A stretch of DNA of 64,000 bases from Paractinoplanes polyasparticus (GCF_019710575.1 NZ_JAHWFK010000058.1:51152-115151); one strand, 5' to 3'. Shown: positions 31,584 to 40,711, counted from the first letter of the stretch. Made by a program: numbers and translations. The notes: a model not told the origin generated them from the letters alone.

Positions 31584-33866
31584 TCAGGAGGGATGGACCT
31601 CGAACTCGGAGAGCTGGCCGGCGGGCCAGCCGGTGTTACCGGTGAAGGTCAGCCGCACGTGGCGCGCGGTCGACGCGGGGAAGGTGACGGTGGCGGTGTT
31701 GGCGCTCGCCGGGTTGAAGACGTAGCCGGCGCTCGCTTTCAGGGTGGAGAACGAACTGCCGTCGGTGCTGCCGAGCACCGACAGCGTCTGGGTGCGGGTC
31801 GCCCACGCCGTGGCCGGCGGGAGCTTGAGGACCAGCCGCGCGATGGAGCGGTTCTGGCCGAGGTCGACGGTGATCGACTGGGGGAAGGCGTTGTTGCGGC
31901 TCTCCCAGTAGGTGCCGGCGTTGCCGTCGGTCACGTTGCCCGGCCCGTAGACGTCGGTCTGGCTGGTCGCCGTGACCGGACGGCCCGCGGCCAGGTTGCC
32001 GGCGGGCGGGGTGGTGGGCGGAGTCGTCGGCGGGGTGGTGGGAGGCGAGGTCGGCGTGGTGCCGTACTGCGGGGCGGGCCACGGGCCGCAATACGAGTTG
32101 GCGGTCGACCATCCCGAGTTGCCGCCGCCGTCGGCGATCTGCAGCCCGGCGCCGGCACAGTTGTAAACCGTCTGGCTCTGCGCGATCCCCGCCGCTCGCA
32201 CGTTGGTGAATCGCGCCGAGGCCGGCGCCTGTGCCTGCAGCGCGAACGTGCCCGCGCCGCTGATGTTCACATTGGTCAGGTTCAGCCCGGTGGTCTGGTT
32301 GCCGATCCACTGGATGGCCGCATACGAGCTGTCGAGGATGTCGGTGTCGGTGACGTTGATGGCGGCGCCGGTGATCGGCCCCTGGTCGCCCCAGAACCAC
32401 AGCGCGCCGATCCCGAAATTCCAGTTGTAGTCGGAGTTCCCGGCCCGGATCAGGGTATTGCGGGCCAGCGTCCACGTGCCGGCGACCGCGGTCGGTCCGG
32501 TGACGCCCGGATAGCGGTTGCCGACGTGCAGGCCGCCGCCGTTCGAGACCGACTCGCTGACCACGTTGTCGGTCATCACGATGTCGCGGCCGCCATAGCT
32601 GACCAGGTGGTTGGCCAGGATCGGGGCGACGATCGTGTTGCGGGTGAACGAGTTGCCGACGTTGGGCACGTTCTCGGCCCACATCGCCAACGCGTCGTCA
32701 CCGGTGTTGCGTACGAAGGTGTTGGTGACGGTCGAGTTGGTGACGCCGATGTGGAAGTTCACGCCGTCGGCCGTCTGGTCCAGGATCCGGCTGTTCCTGA
32801 TGGTGAACCGGTCCATCGGCCCGTCCATCCAGGCGCCGACCTTGGTGTGCTGCATCCACACGTTGTCGATGGTCGAGTTGGACATGGCGCCGCCGAACGC
32901 GTTGACCTGGTCGTTGTCGACCCGTTCGCGGATGTCGCCGATCACCGCCAGGTCGCGGACGACCACGTTCTGGCTCGGGCCGCCCTCGTTGTTGTACTTG
33001 CCGTAGATGCCCGCGGCCAGGTTGCGCTGGGTGGGGTGCCGCCCACCGAGGACGCTGTACCAGGGGCCGGCGCCGGCCAGCGTTACCCGGTCGACGATCA
33101 CGTGGCTGTACAGGGTGAAGTTGCCGCGCGGGACATAGACGACCCGGCCCGAGGACGCACCCGCGTTGACGGCGGCCTGGAACTTGGCTGTCGAGTCGGT
33201 GGCGCCGCTCGGGTCGGCGCCGTAGTCGGCCACCACGTCGATGGCGCCGGACGGTTTCGCGATCGGATCGGGCACGAGCTCGAAGTCGGCCAGGTCGATG
33301 GTGAAGGTCGGCGACTGCGCGGTCGAGGACACCTGCAGCCGGATCTTGGTGCCGGCCTGATAGGTGGTGCCGAAGAGCGTACGGGCCTCGTCGTAGAAGT
33401 GGTGCGGCAGCGGGTCGCCCGGGTTGTTGGAGAACGGGTAGTAGCCGTAGTACCAGCTGTATTTCGAGGTGACCGGCACCGTCTTGATCAGCGTCGGGCC
33501 AGTCCGCACGTCGAGCGTGGCGTCGCGGCCGGTGCCGGCGGCGTTGTCCGGAATGCTGTAGCGGAACGTCACCGCGTTGGCCGGCTTGGTCAGGGTGAAC
33601 TCGACGTATTCGCCGGCCGCGTCGAGGGTGATCGCCTCGCGCCCGGAAGCCTCCGACGACAGCCGGCCGTAGACCCGGCTGGTGCCGGTGGAGGTGCCGG
33701 TGTGCGCGGCCTTCTCGGCCTCCTGCTCGACGAAGGGAACCGTCGCGCCGCGACCGGCGATGTCGAACGGGGACAGGCCGGCGGCCTGCGCCGACGGCGC
33801 GTTCAAAACGATGGCGGTGCTCGCTGTGAGGGCAGCGAGCGCGCACCACAATCTGCGGTTGGCCAT
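31584..33866 (-). CDS. secreted alpha-1,3-glucanase (GH87) with C-terminal discoidin module
   Basis: 760 residues. Signal peptide (WCALAALTASTAIVLNAPSA then QA), then a CBM35/6-like module (~30-200, YEAE-like VPFVEQEAEKAAHTG and SSEASGREAITLDAAGEYVE), and a GH87 beta-helix (~215-590). Catalytic aspartates by position: Asp367 (ADGVNFH), Asp390 and Asp391 (NTGDDALAM), the same 23/24 spacing as the neighbour. A Pro/Thr linker (TPPTTPPTTPPTTPP) leads to a discoidin domain (~630-760) nearly identical in sequence to the first module of the neighbouring GH87. The 44-bp gap to that neighbour suggests one operon. Confidence 0.87.
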   Translation of the reverse strand: MANRRLWCALAALTASTAIVLNAPSAQAAGLSPFDIAGRGATVPFVEQEAEKAAHTGTSTGTSRVYGRLSSEASGREAITLDAAGEYVEFTLTKPANAVTFRYSIPDNAAGTGRDATLDVRTGPTLIKTVPVTSKYSWYYGYYPFSNNPGDPLPHHFYDEARTLFGTTYQAGTKIRLQVSSTAQSPTFTIDLADFELVPDPIAKPSGAIDVVADYGADPSGATDSTAKFQAAVNAGASSGRVVYVPRGNFTLYSHVIVDRVTLAGAGPWYSVLGGRHPTQRNLAAGIYGKYNNEGGPSQNVVVRDLAVIGDIRERVDNDQVNAFGGAMSNSTIDNVWMQHTKVGAWMDGPMDRFTIRNSRILDQTADGVNFHIGVTNSTVTNTFVRNTGDDALAMWAENVPNVGNSFTRNTIVAPILANHLVSYGGRDIVMTDNVVSESVSNGGGLHVGNRYPGVTGPTAVAGTWTLARNTLIRAGNSDYNWNFGIGALWFWGDQGPITGAAINVTDTDILDSSYAAIQWIGNQTTGLNLTNVNISGAGTFALQAQAPASARFTNVRAAGIAQSQTVYNCAGAGLQIADGGGNSGWSTANSYCGPWPAPQYGTTPTSPPTTPPTTPPTTPPAGNLAAGRPVTATSQTDVYGPGNVTDGNAGTYWESRNNAFPQSITVDLGQNRSIARLVLKLPPATAWATRTQTLSVLGSTDGSSFSTLKASAGYVFNPASANTATVTFPASTARHVRLTFTGNTGWPAGQLSEFEVHPS

Positions 33867-33903
33867 GGGGAATCCCTTTCTCAGGTGGCCAGCCCCCGGG
33901 GTG

Positions 33904-35481
33904 TTACGAGGTCATGCGCAGCCACACGGCGGTGTCCGGGGGGAGGCGGTCACCGTCGAGAGGGCCACTGGCGAGCAGAACGGACTGGTGGGCGGGCAGG
34001 GCGACGGGGGCGCCCGACATGTTGACGACGCAGGCGAAGTCCTGGCCGCGGCAGAAGGCGAGCACCGCCGGGTCCAGGTCGAGCCAGGCGAAGTCCGAGA
34101 ACGACTCCTCGCGGCGGCGGGCGATCGCCGAGCGGTAGAGCTCGAGCATCGAGTTGGGGTCGCCGGTCTGGGCCTGGGCCGTGCGGTCCTTCCACTCCGC
34201 CGGCTGGGGAAGCCAGGGGGTGGCGGTGGTGAAGCCGAACGGCGCCTCGTCGCCGGTCCAGGGCAGCGGCACCCGGCAGCCGTCGCGGCTGTGCCCGCGC
34301 CGGCCCCACATCGGGTCCTGGAACTCCTCGGGCGGGATGTTCTCGTTCTCCCAGAGCCCGAGTTCCTCGCCCTGGTAGATGTAGGTCGCACCGGGCAGCG
34401 ACAGGGAGAGCAACGCGGCCGCGCGGGCCCGGCGGGTGCCCACTTCGAGGTCGACCGGGGTGCCGTCGAGGTTGTTGTCGAAGCTGAAGGTGGTGTCCTC
34501 GCGACCGTAGCGGGTGACGTGACGGGTGACGTCGTGGTTGGAGAGCACCCACGTCGCCGGGGCTCCGACAGCGGCGTGGGCGTGCAGCGTACGGTCGACG
34601 CACTCCCGCATCAGCCGCGGATCCCAGGCACAACCGAGGAAGTCGAAGTTGAACGCCGCGTGCAGCTCGTCCGGTCGCAGGTAGTTTGCGAACCGCTCGA
34701 CCTCGGGCATCCACACCTCGCCGATCAGGGCGCGGTCCCCGCCGTACGAGTCGGCGATGCGCCGCCACGAGCGGTAGACCTCGTGCACGCCGTCGAGGTC
34801 GTGGAACGGGTGCGGGCTGTCCTCGAGCACCTCGGGCAGAGCCGGGTCCTTGAGCAGCAGCGCCGCCGAGTCGATGCGGATGCCGTCGACACCGCGGTCG
34901 AACCAGAACCGCAGGATGCTCTCGAACTCGGCTCGCACGTCCGGGTGGTCCCAGTTCAGGTCCGGCTGCTCGGGCGTGAACAAGTGCAGATACCAGGACC
35001 CGTCCGGCGTACGGGTCCAGGTGGTGCCGCCGAACTCCCCTCGCCAGTCCGTCGGCATCTCGTCGCCGTTCTCGCCCCGCCCGGGCCGGAACCAGAAGTA
35101 GTCGCGTTCCTTCGCGTCCGGGTCGGCCAGCGCCGCCTTGAACCACGGGTGCTCGCTGGAGATGTGGTTGGGCACGATGTCGACGATCATGCGGATGCCG
35201 GCCGCGTGCGCCTCCTCGATCAGCGCCTCGGCCTCGGTCAGCGAGCCGAACACCGGGTCGATGTCGCGGAAGTCGGCCACGTCGTAGCCGGCGTCGGCCA
35301 TCGGCGACGGGTACCACGGGCTCATCCAGATCGCGTCGACGCCGAGGTCCCGCAGGTGTCCCAGCCGAGCGCGGATGCCCGCGATGTCGCCGACGCCGTC
35401 GCCGTTCGCGTCGGCGTAGCTGCGCGGATAGACCTGGTAGATCACCGCGTCGCGCCACCACTGGGAGTCTTTGAGAGACAC
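33904..35481 (-). CDS. GH13 alpha-glucosidase (subfamily 30-like)
   Basis: 525-residue cytoplasmic hydrolase: WWRDAVIYQVYPRSYADANG at the start, region I DIVPNHISSEHPWF, the EQPDLNWDHP signature, region II GIRIDSAAL (nucleophile Asp), region III LIGEVWMPE (acid/base Glu) and region IV LSNHDVTRH. The residue after the nucleophile is Ser, unlike the Val of the other GH13 enzyme at 12550, so the two probably differ in linkage preference; this one is more like alpha-1,4/alpha-1,3-acting enzymes. It lies right after the ABC permeases and probably hydrolyses the imported oligosaccharide. GTG 35481 has GAAAG nine bases upstream; GTG 35502 is the alternative. Confidence 0.9.
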   Translation of the reverse strand: MSLKDSQWWRDAVIYQVYPRSYADANGDGVGDIAGIRARLGHLRDLGVDAIWMSPWYPSPMADAGYDVADFRDIDPVFGSLTEAEALIEEAHAAGIRMIVDIVPNHISSEHPWFKAALADPDAKERDYFWFRPGRGENGDEMPTDWRGEFGGTTWTRTPDGSWYLHLFTPEQPDLNWDHPDVRAEFESILRFWFDRGVDGIRIDSAALLLKDPALPEVLEDSPHPFHDLDGVHEVYRSWRRIADSYGGDRALIGEVWMPEVERFANYLRPDELHAAFNFDFLGCAWDPRLMRECVDRTLHAHAAVGAPATWVLSNHDVTRHVTRYGREDTTFSFDNNLDGTPVDLEVGTRRARAAALLSLSLPGATYIYQGEELGLWENENIPPEEFQDPMWGRRGHSRDGCRVPLPWTGDEAPFGFTTATPWLPQPAEWKDRTAQAQTGDPNSMLELYRSAIARRREESFSDFAWLDLDPAVLAFCRGQDFACVVNMSGAPVALPAHQSVLLASGPLDGDRLPPDTAVWLRMTS

Positions 35482-35553
35482 TGCAACCCGCTTTCTGTGC
35501 ACAGTGGGTCCGACGGTCCTGGTGCGGACCGCCCCTTTTCTTCGGGAACCTGG

Positions 35554-36426
35554 TCAGCCCTTCAAGCTGCCGGTCGTCAGGCCTGACATGATGTTGCGCT
35601 GGAAGAGCAGGAAGATGATCACCGTGGGGATCGCGGCGATGACCGAGGCGGCGATCACCACGTTCTGCGGCGTGCCGCCCGAGAAGGCGTAGATGCCGAC
35701 GCTGAGCGTGCGCGTCTCCGGTGACGGCATCACCAGCTTCGGCCAGAGGAAGTCCTTCCAGACCGCGGTCACCGCGAAGATCGAGACCACGCCGAGGATC
35801 GGCCGCGACATCGGCAGGATGATCGACCACAGCGTGCGCAGCGGCGACGCCCCGTCGACCTGGGCGGCCGCGATCAGGTCCTCCGGGATCGAGTCGAAGA
35901 ACCGCTTGAGCAGGAAGATGTTGAACGCGTTGGCGATCAGCGGCAGCCAGATGGCCCAGGGCGAGTCGAGCAGGTTGACGTGGATAATCGGCAGGTCGAT
36001 CGCCGTCACGTACTGCGGGACGATCAGCACCATGGCCGGGATCATCAGCGTGGCCAGCATCGCCGCCAGGATCACGTTGCCGAAGGCCGGGCGGAGTTTC
36101 GACAGGGCGTACGCCGCCGCGGTGTCGAAGACGAGCTGGAAGAAGACCGCGCCGGCCGCGTAGTAGAACGTGTTGAACATCAGCTTGGCCAGGTCGAGGT
36201 TGTTCCACGCGTCGACGTAGTTCTGCGTCTGCGGGTCGCGCGGCCACAGCGTGGGCGGCGTCTGCGCGATCTCCTGACCCGATTTGAGCGCGCCCGTGAC
36301 CATCCAGTAGAGCGGCCCGAGGAACACGAGCGTGAAACCGGCGACCACGACGGCGAGCACGGCCCAGTAGAGGAACCGGCCACGGCCCCGGCGGAGTTGC
36401 GCCTGCGAGATAAGAGTTCGGCTCAT
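35554..36426 (-). CDS. carbohydrate ABC transporter permease, MalG type
   Basis: 290-residue inner-membrane permease with six hydrophobic helices (FLYWAVLAVVVAGFTLVFLG first). The cytoplasmic EAA loop reads EDLIAAAQVDGASPLRTLWS, followed by IILPMSRPILGVVSIFAV, and contacts the ATPase. It is the second permease of a CUT1-type sugar importer with the gene just upstream (4-bp gap). No ATPase gene is in the cluster; actinomycetes commonly share one MsiK ATPase among such importers. Confidence 0.93.
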   Translation of the reverse strand: MSRTLISQAQLRRGRGRFLYWAVLAVVVAGFTLVFLGPLYWMVTGALKSGQEIAQTPPTLWPRDPQTQNYVDAWNNLDLAKLMFNTFYYAAGAVFFQLVFDTAAAYALSKLRPAFGNVILAAMLATLMIPAMVLIVPQYVTAIDLPIIHVNLLDSPWAIWLPLIANAFNIFLLKRFFDSIPEDLIAAAQVDGASPLRTLWSIILPMSRPILGVVSIFAVTAVWKDFLWPKLVMPSPETRTLSVGIYAFSGGTPQNVVIAASVIAAIPTVIIFLLFQRNIMSGLTTGSLKG

Positions 36427-36430
36427 CCTC

Positions 36431-37372
36431 TTAGTCCTGTTTCGTGGTCAGTCGCACGTAGACGGCGGAGAAGGCGGCCAGGACGATCAGCATGATCACG
36501 CCGAGGGCGGCGGCGCCGTTGAGGTCGTTCTGGAAAAAGCCGTGCTGATAGATCAGATAGGCCACCGAGGTCGCCGAGTCCTGGGTGCCGGCGCCGTTGG
36601 CCAGGATCAGCGGCTCGATGAACAGCTGCATGGTGGCGACGATCTGCAGCATGGCCAGCAGCGCGAGGATGAGCCGGGTCTGCGGGATGGTGACGCTCCA
36701 GATGCGGCGCCAGATGCCGGCGCCGTCGAGCTCGGCCGCCTCGTACAGCTCGCCCGGGATGTTCTGCAGCGACGCCAGATAGATCAGCACGGCGCTGCCC
36801 AGGTTCATCCAGGTCGAGGCGATCACCATGGCCGGGATCGTCATGGTCGGCGACTGCATCCACTCCGAGGTGGGCAGGTGCAGAAACTTGAGGATCGCGT
36901 TGAACAGGCCGGCTTCGCTGGGGTCGTACGCGTAGTACTTGAAGAGAAAGAGCGCGGACGCCGGGGGCAGCATCACCGGTAGGTAGACCAGGATCCGCAG
37001 GTAGCCCTTGGCGTGCCGGAACTCGTTGAGCAGGATCGCCACGAAGAACGGCAGCACATAGCCGACGACGAGGGCCAGGATCGTGAACAGGAACGTGTTC
37101 TTCCAGGCGATCCAGAAGCTGGGGTCGGCGACGATCCGGGTGTAGTTGTCCCAGCCGACCCAGGTGGTCTCGCCGCGCCGGGTGCGCTGGAAGCTCATCA
37201 CGATGCCGCGGATCATCGGGTACCACATGAAGAGGGCGAAGCAGACGACCGCCCCGATCAGGAAAGCGTGCCCGGTGAGGTTGTCCTTGATTCGGCGTGC
37301 GGCTTTGCCGCTGGGCTTGGCCGGCGCCGGCACGGTCTGCGTGGTGACGCCCGGCGCAGTCATGATCGCCAA
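36431..37372 (-). CDS. carbohydrate ABC transporter permease, MalF type
   Basis: 313-residue CUT1 permease. The charged N-terminal tail is followed by membrane helices (AFLIGAVVCFALFMWYPMI; ILVYLPVMLPPASALFLF) and the EAA loop GELYEAAELDGAGIWRRIWS with VTIPQTRLIL. It pairs with the MalG-type permease. The TTG at 37372 has AGGAG six bases upstream; an in-frame ATG at 37363 is the alternative start. Confidence 0.92.
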   Translation of the reverse strand: MAIMTAPGVTTQTVPAPAKPSGKAARRIKDNLTGHAFLIGAVVCFALFMWYPMIRGIVMSFQRTRRGETTWVGWDNYTRIVADPSFWIAWKNTFLFTILALVVGYVLPFFVAILLNEFRHAKGYLRILVYLPVMLPPASALFLFKYYAYDPSEAGLFNAILKFLHLPTSEWMQSPTMTIPAMVIASTWMNLGSAVLIYLASLQNIPGELYEAAELDGAGIWRRIWSVTIPQTRLILALLAMLQIVATMQLFIEPLILANGAGTQDSATSVAYLIYQHGFFQNDLNGAAALGVIMLIVLAAFSAVYVRLTTKQD

Positions 37373-37392
37373 CTGGTGCTCCTGGGTTGAGG

Positions 37393-37422
37393 GCGCGGGA
37401 ACCGGAGGTCCGGCTCCCGCGC
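37393..37422 (-). terminator. intercistronic hairpin between binding-protein and permease genes
   Basis: GCGCGGGA (37393-37400) pairs with TCCCGCGC (37415-37422), continued by CCGG/CCGG inside a 4-base loop: a 12-bp stem just after the binding-protein stop. In sugar importers such hairpins protect the upstream message and lower downstream expression, giving more binding protein than permease. Confidence 0.6.
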
Positions 37423-37429
37423 TCCGTGA

Positions 37430-38812
37430 TCAGCTACCGGCGGCCTGAAGCTGGTTGACCTTCGTCTCGGCCGTCTTGAGCAGGGAGTCGATGTTGGCAT
37501 TGGGGTTTGTCAGAACCCCCGACATCGCCGAGTCGAGGACCGCGTAGATGGCCTGCGCGTTCCGCGGCTCACCCACGATCGGCACCGGGTTCTCCTCGAA
37601 CGCCTTGAAGTTCGCGGTGTCGACGTTCGCGTTGGCCTTGCGCAGCTCGAGCTCCTGCTTCTGAGCCTCGCTGCCGTTGGTGAACAGCAGCGGCTGGGGC
37701 AGGCCGACCGGGTAGTTCTGCGGCTTCGCCCGCACGTAGTCGAGCTGGCCCTTGCCCGGCGTCAGCTTCTGGTACGCGATCCACTTCAGACCGGCCTTGA
37801 CCTGCTCTCCGGTGAGGTCCTTCTTGAAGAAGTAGCCCTCGCCGCCGCCCAGCGTGCCCTTGGCCGGGCCGTCCTGACCGGGCATCGGACCCATCGCCCA
37901 GTCCTCGTACTTGCCCTGGAACTGGCTCACGATGGCCTGGGTCGCGTCGGGCGCCCCGATGAACATGCCCACCTTGCCGGCGCCGGCGTTGGTCAGCAGG
38001 TCGCCCCACTGCAGCAGCTGACGGCTGCCCATGCTGTTGTCGCCGTACCGCATGTCCTTGAGGTTCTGCAGGACCTGCTTGCCCTGGGCGTTGTTGAACT
38101 CGGCCTTCTTGCCGTCCTCGCTGAGGATCTTGCCGCCCTGCGAGTAGTTCAACGCGGTGAAGTGCCAGCCGCCGGTGTTGCCCGCGCTGTATTCGGAGTA
38201 GCCGGCGACGCCGCCGCCGGTCCCCGCGATCTTCTTGGCCGCGGCGCGAACCTCGGCCCAGGTCTTGGGCGGGGCTTCCGGGTCGAGCCCGGCCTTCTTG
38301 AAGAGGGCCTTGTTGTAGACCAGACCCATCGAGTAGTTCTTCACCGGTACGGCGTAGAGCTTGCCCTCCTCGGTGAAGACCTCCTTGAGGGCGGGATCGA
38401 CGCTGTCCCAGGTCGGGATGGTGTCCTTGGTCGCGTACTGGGTGATGTCCATGGCCTGACCGCTGTCGAGCACCTGCTGCAGATCGGTCATGTAGCCGTA
38501 GAAGACGTCGGTCATCGTGCCGCCGGCCAGGCGGGCCGTGAAGTCCGGCGGGTTGTTGCACTGCTCGCCGACGCTGACGCTCTTGATCGTGATGTCGGGG
38601 TTCTGCTTCTGGAACTCCGCGACATCGGCGTTCCAGTTCGCCAGCAGTTCCTTCTGTGCGCCGACCGGCTGGCAGTCGACCGTGATGGTGACCTTGCCGG
38701 CGGCGTCTGTCCCGCCGTCGTCGTCGCTCTTCGTGGAGCACGCCGTGAGGCTGAGCCCCAGGCCGGCCACGAGCGCGAGCGCCGCTGCCTTCCGGTACTG
38801 CGGTACGGACAT
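37430..38812 (-). CDS. extracellular sugar-binding lipoprotein of ABC transporter
   Basis: 460-residue lipoprotein: signal peptide with lipobox SLTAC (Cys25) and a Ser/Asp/Gly-rich linker, then the periplasmic-binding fold of family 1 (ITVDCQPVGAQKELLANWNA, the SBP_bac_1 opening; later GAPDATQAIVSQFQGKYEDW and the hinge-region WIAYQKLTPGKGQLDYV). It captures the oligosaccharide for the two permeases downstream. Ligand is probably an alpha-glucan fragment (inferred from the GH87 and GH13 neighbours). ATG 38812 has AAGGGA about 8 bases upstream; ATGs at 38842 and 38857 would add a charged leader. Confidence 0.92.
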   Translation of the reverse strand: MSVPQYRKAAALALVAGLGLSLTACSTKSDDDGGTDAAGKVTITVDCQPVGAQKELLANWNADVAEFQKQNPDITIKSVSVGEQCNNPPDFTARLAGGTMTDVFYGYMTDLQQVLDSGQAMDITQYATKDTIPTWDSVDPALKEVFTEEGKLYAVPVKNYSMGLVYNKALFKKAGLDPEAPPKTWAEVRAAAKKIAGTGGGVAGYSEYSAGNTGGWHFTALNYSQGGKILSEDGKKAEFNNAQGKQVLQNLKDMRYGDNSMGSRQLLQWGDLLTNAGAGKVGMFIGAPDATQAIVSQFQGKYEDWAMGPMPGQDGPAKGTLGGGEGYFFKKDLTGEQVKAGLKWIAYQKLTPGKGQLDYVRAKPQNYPVGLPQPLLFTNGSEAQKQELELRKANANVDTANFKAFEENPVPIVGEPRNAQAIYAVLDSAMSGVLTNPNANIDSLLKTAETKVNQLQAAGS

Positions 38813-38985
38813 CTGTCCATCCCTTCGGGAACGGTTATCCATGGCCATCGTTTTCAAGCGTGATCATGTGACTTGGGTCTCGCATGTTTCGTGGACGTGA
38901 CGATACAAAGTCCAACCGGTTCACCGCAAGAAGCCGACTGAAGAAAGAAAAAACGCGACTAACATCGCTGTGGGCGCGCACGACA

Positions 38986-39011
38986 AAGGGCGGGCCCCAG
39001 GGCCCGCCCTT
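38986..39011. terminator. perfect GC-rich inverted repeat, terminator
   Basis: AAGGGCGGGCCC-CA-GGGCCCGCCCTT: two 12-bp arms separated by 2 bp, beginning 20 bp after the lacI stop. It would end lacI transcription before the binding-protein promoter. The 38813-38985 stretch also contains an A-rich tract (38941-38953) and is the likely promoter region of the importer operon. Confidence 0.7.
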
Positions 39012-39030
39012 CAGGAAAGAAACTTGCTGG

Positions 39031-40017
39031 TCAGTCGCGCTTTCGTGCCGGCCCGGTGGAGCCGCGCACCACCAGCTCCGGCTCGAAAAGAAGCTCGTCG
39101 GGCTCGACGCCGCTGCCCTCGATCTGGTTGACGAGCAGGTCGACGGCCGACTGGCCCATCAGCTCGATGGGCTGCCGGACGGTCGTCAGCGGCGGGTCGG
39201 TGCACGTCATCAGCGCCGAATCGTCGAAGCCGACGACCGACACGTCGCCCGGCACGTCGAGGCCGAGCCGGCGGGCGGCCCGGATCGAGCCCAGCGCGAG
39301 CACGTCGGAAGCGCAGATCATGCCGGTCACGCCGCGGTCGATCAGCTTGGCCGCGGCCAGGCGCGCGCTCTCCATCGAGAAGCTCGTGCGCTCGACCAGG
39401 AACTGCTTGCCCTCGAGGGCGGCCAGCTTGCGGCGCGAGGGCACGTGGTCCTCAGGGCCCATGACCATGCCGATGCGCTCGTGACCCAGTGACCTCAGAT
39501 GCCCGTACGCCTGCTCGACAGCCACCGCGTCGTCGGTCGAGATGTGCGGGAAGCCCAGGTCGGAGACGCCCGCGTTGACCATGACGACCGGCATGCGACG
39601 GTCGGTCAGCGCCCGGTAATGGCCGTGCTCGGCATCGGCCAGGGCATACGAGCCGCCGGCGAAGACCACCCCGGAGACCTGATGGTCGAGCAGCATCTCG
39701 ATGTAGTCGCGTTCGGGGACGCCGCCGATCGTGCGGGCAGCCAGCAACGGGGTGAAGCCACGCTGAGCCAGCGAGGCGGTGACCACTTCGGCCAGCGCCG
39801 GGAAGATCGGATTTTGCAGCTCGGGCAGGACGAGACCGACCAGCCGGCCGCGCTCACCCCGCAGCTTGGTCGGGCGCTCGTAGCCCAGGACGTCGAGCGC
39901 GGTCAGAACGGACGCGCGGGTCGCCTCGCTCACACCGTTGCGACCGTTGAGCACCCGGCTGACGGTCGCCTCGCTGACGCCCGCCTTCTTGGCCACCTCG
40001 GCCAGACGTTTGGTCAC
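39031..40017 (-). CDS. LacI-family transcriptional regulator
   Basis: 328-residue repressor. Residues 1-50 form the LacI head (KRLAEVAKKAGVSEATVSRV then LNGRNGVSEATR), including the hinge. The rest is the sugar-binding fold (GLVLPELQNPIFPALAEVVT, GVVFAGGSYALAD, MICASDVLALGSIRAARRLG, VSVVGFDDSALMTCTDPPLT). It is next to the importer/GH87/GH13 genes and is the obvious candidate for their control. I start at GTG 40017 (VTKRLAEVA); there is no good ribosome site. ATG 40035 is the alternative. Confidence 0.92.
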   Translation of the reverse strand: MTKRLAEVAKKAGVSEATVSRVLNGRNGVSEATRASVLTALDVLGYERPTKLRGERGRLVGLVLPELQNPIFPALAEVVTASLAQRGFTPLLAARTIGGVPERDYIEMLLDHQVSGVVFAGGSYALADAEHGHYRALTDRRMPVVMVNAGVSDLGFPHISTDDAVAVEQAYGHLRSLGHERIGMVMGPEDHVPSRRKLAALEGKQFLVERTSFSMESARLAAAKLIDRGVTGMICASDVLALGSIRAARRLGLDVPGDVSVVGFDDSALMTCTDPPLTTVRQPIELMGQSAVDLLVNQIEGSGVEPDELLFEPELVVRGSTGPARKRD

Positions 40018-40050
40018 GCAGGCAGCGTACGTCAAATGTCTGCAAAATTC

Positions 40051-40064
40051 GAACGCGCGCTTTC
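40051..40064. promoter_or_regulatory. candidate LacI-type operator
   Basis: GAACGCGCGCTTTC, 12 of 14 bases palindromic, resembles the GAAAGCGCTTTC-type sites of LacI-family repressors and lies 34 bp ahead of the lacI start. Autoregulation is the simplest reading. Half-sites of the GAAAGC type also occur ahead of the alpha-glucosidase (about 35488-35495). Confidence 0.4.
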
Positions 40065-40259
40065 ACGACGTTCGGCATCCGCTGTTCGGTCTTGCAGGTT
40101 GTTCCGCATGATTGCGGGCCGTGTTTGCTGACGCGTTTAAGTCGTCACTCTCCGTTCGCCCGACGTTCCGGTGTCGCGGTTCGCTTGCGCCGGCCACGTG
40201 GTCCCGCGCGCTTCGGTATCGCCGTCCGGCACGGGGTGGTGACCTGAGAAAATAAGCGC

Positions 40260-40667
40260 ATGGCGTCGAAGACGAAGCTCTGCCCCTGCGGCCGCGGGCT
40301 GCCCTATGCCGAGTGCTGCGAACCGGCCCACCTCGGCACTCCCCCGGCCACCGCCGAGGCGCTGATGCGGTCGCGCTACTCGGCCTTCGCGCTCGACGAC
40401 GACGACTACGTGCTCCGATCGTGGCACCCGAAGACCCGGCCGGCCCGCATCGAACCCGACTCGCGGCTGCGCTGGACGGGCCTCGACATCATCGAGTCCA
40501 GCGGCGGCGGCCTGTTCGACACCGAGGGCATCGTCGAGTTCCGGGCCCACTACAAGGACCACGGCAAGCCCGGCGACATGGTCGAGCGCAGCCGTTTCGT
40601 CCGCTCCGACGGGCAGTGGGCGTACTGGGGCCCGATCCTGGCCGACGGCTCATTGTCCAATGCCTGA
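40260..40667 (+). CDS. YchJ-like SEC-C motif protein
   Basis: 135-residue protein of the YchJ family. The N-terminal SEC-C zinc motif (LCPCGRGLPYAECCEP) is followed by an NTF2-like domain (ALMRSRYSAFALDDDDYVLR, VEFRAHYKDHG, ERSRFVRSDGQWAYWG). SEC-C binds zinc and can mediate protein contacts; the function of YchJ proteins is not established. It lies 44 bp upstream of tryptophan 2,3-dioxygenase, possibly the same transcript. Confidence 0.9.
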   Translation: MASKTKLCPCGRGLPYAECCEPAHLGTPPATAEALMRSRYSAFALDDDDYVLRSWHPKTRPARIEPDSRLRWTGLDIIESSGGGLFDTEGIVEFRAHYKDHGKPGDMVERSRFVRSDGQWAYWGPILADGSLSNA

Positions 40668-40711
40668 GCTGGTGTGATTCTCTTCAGGTGAGGATCTGAG
40701 GAGGGATTACC

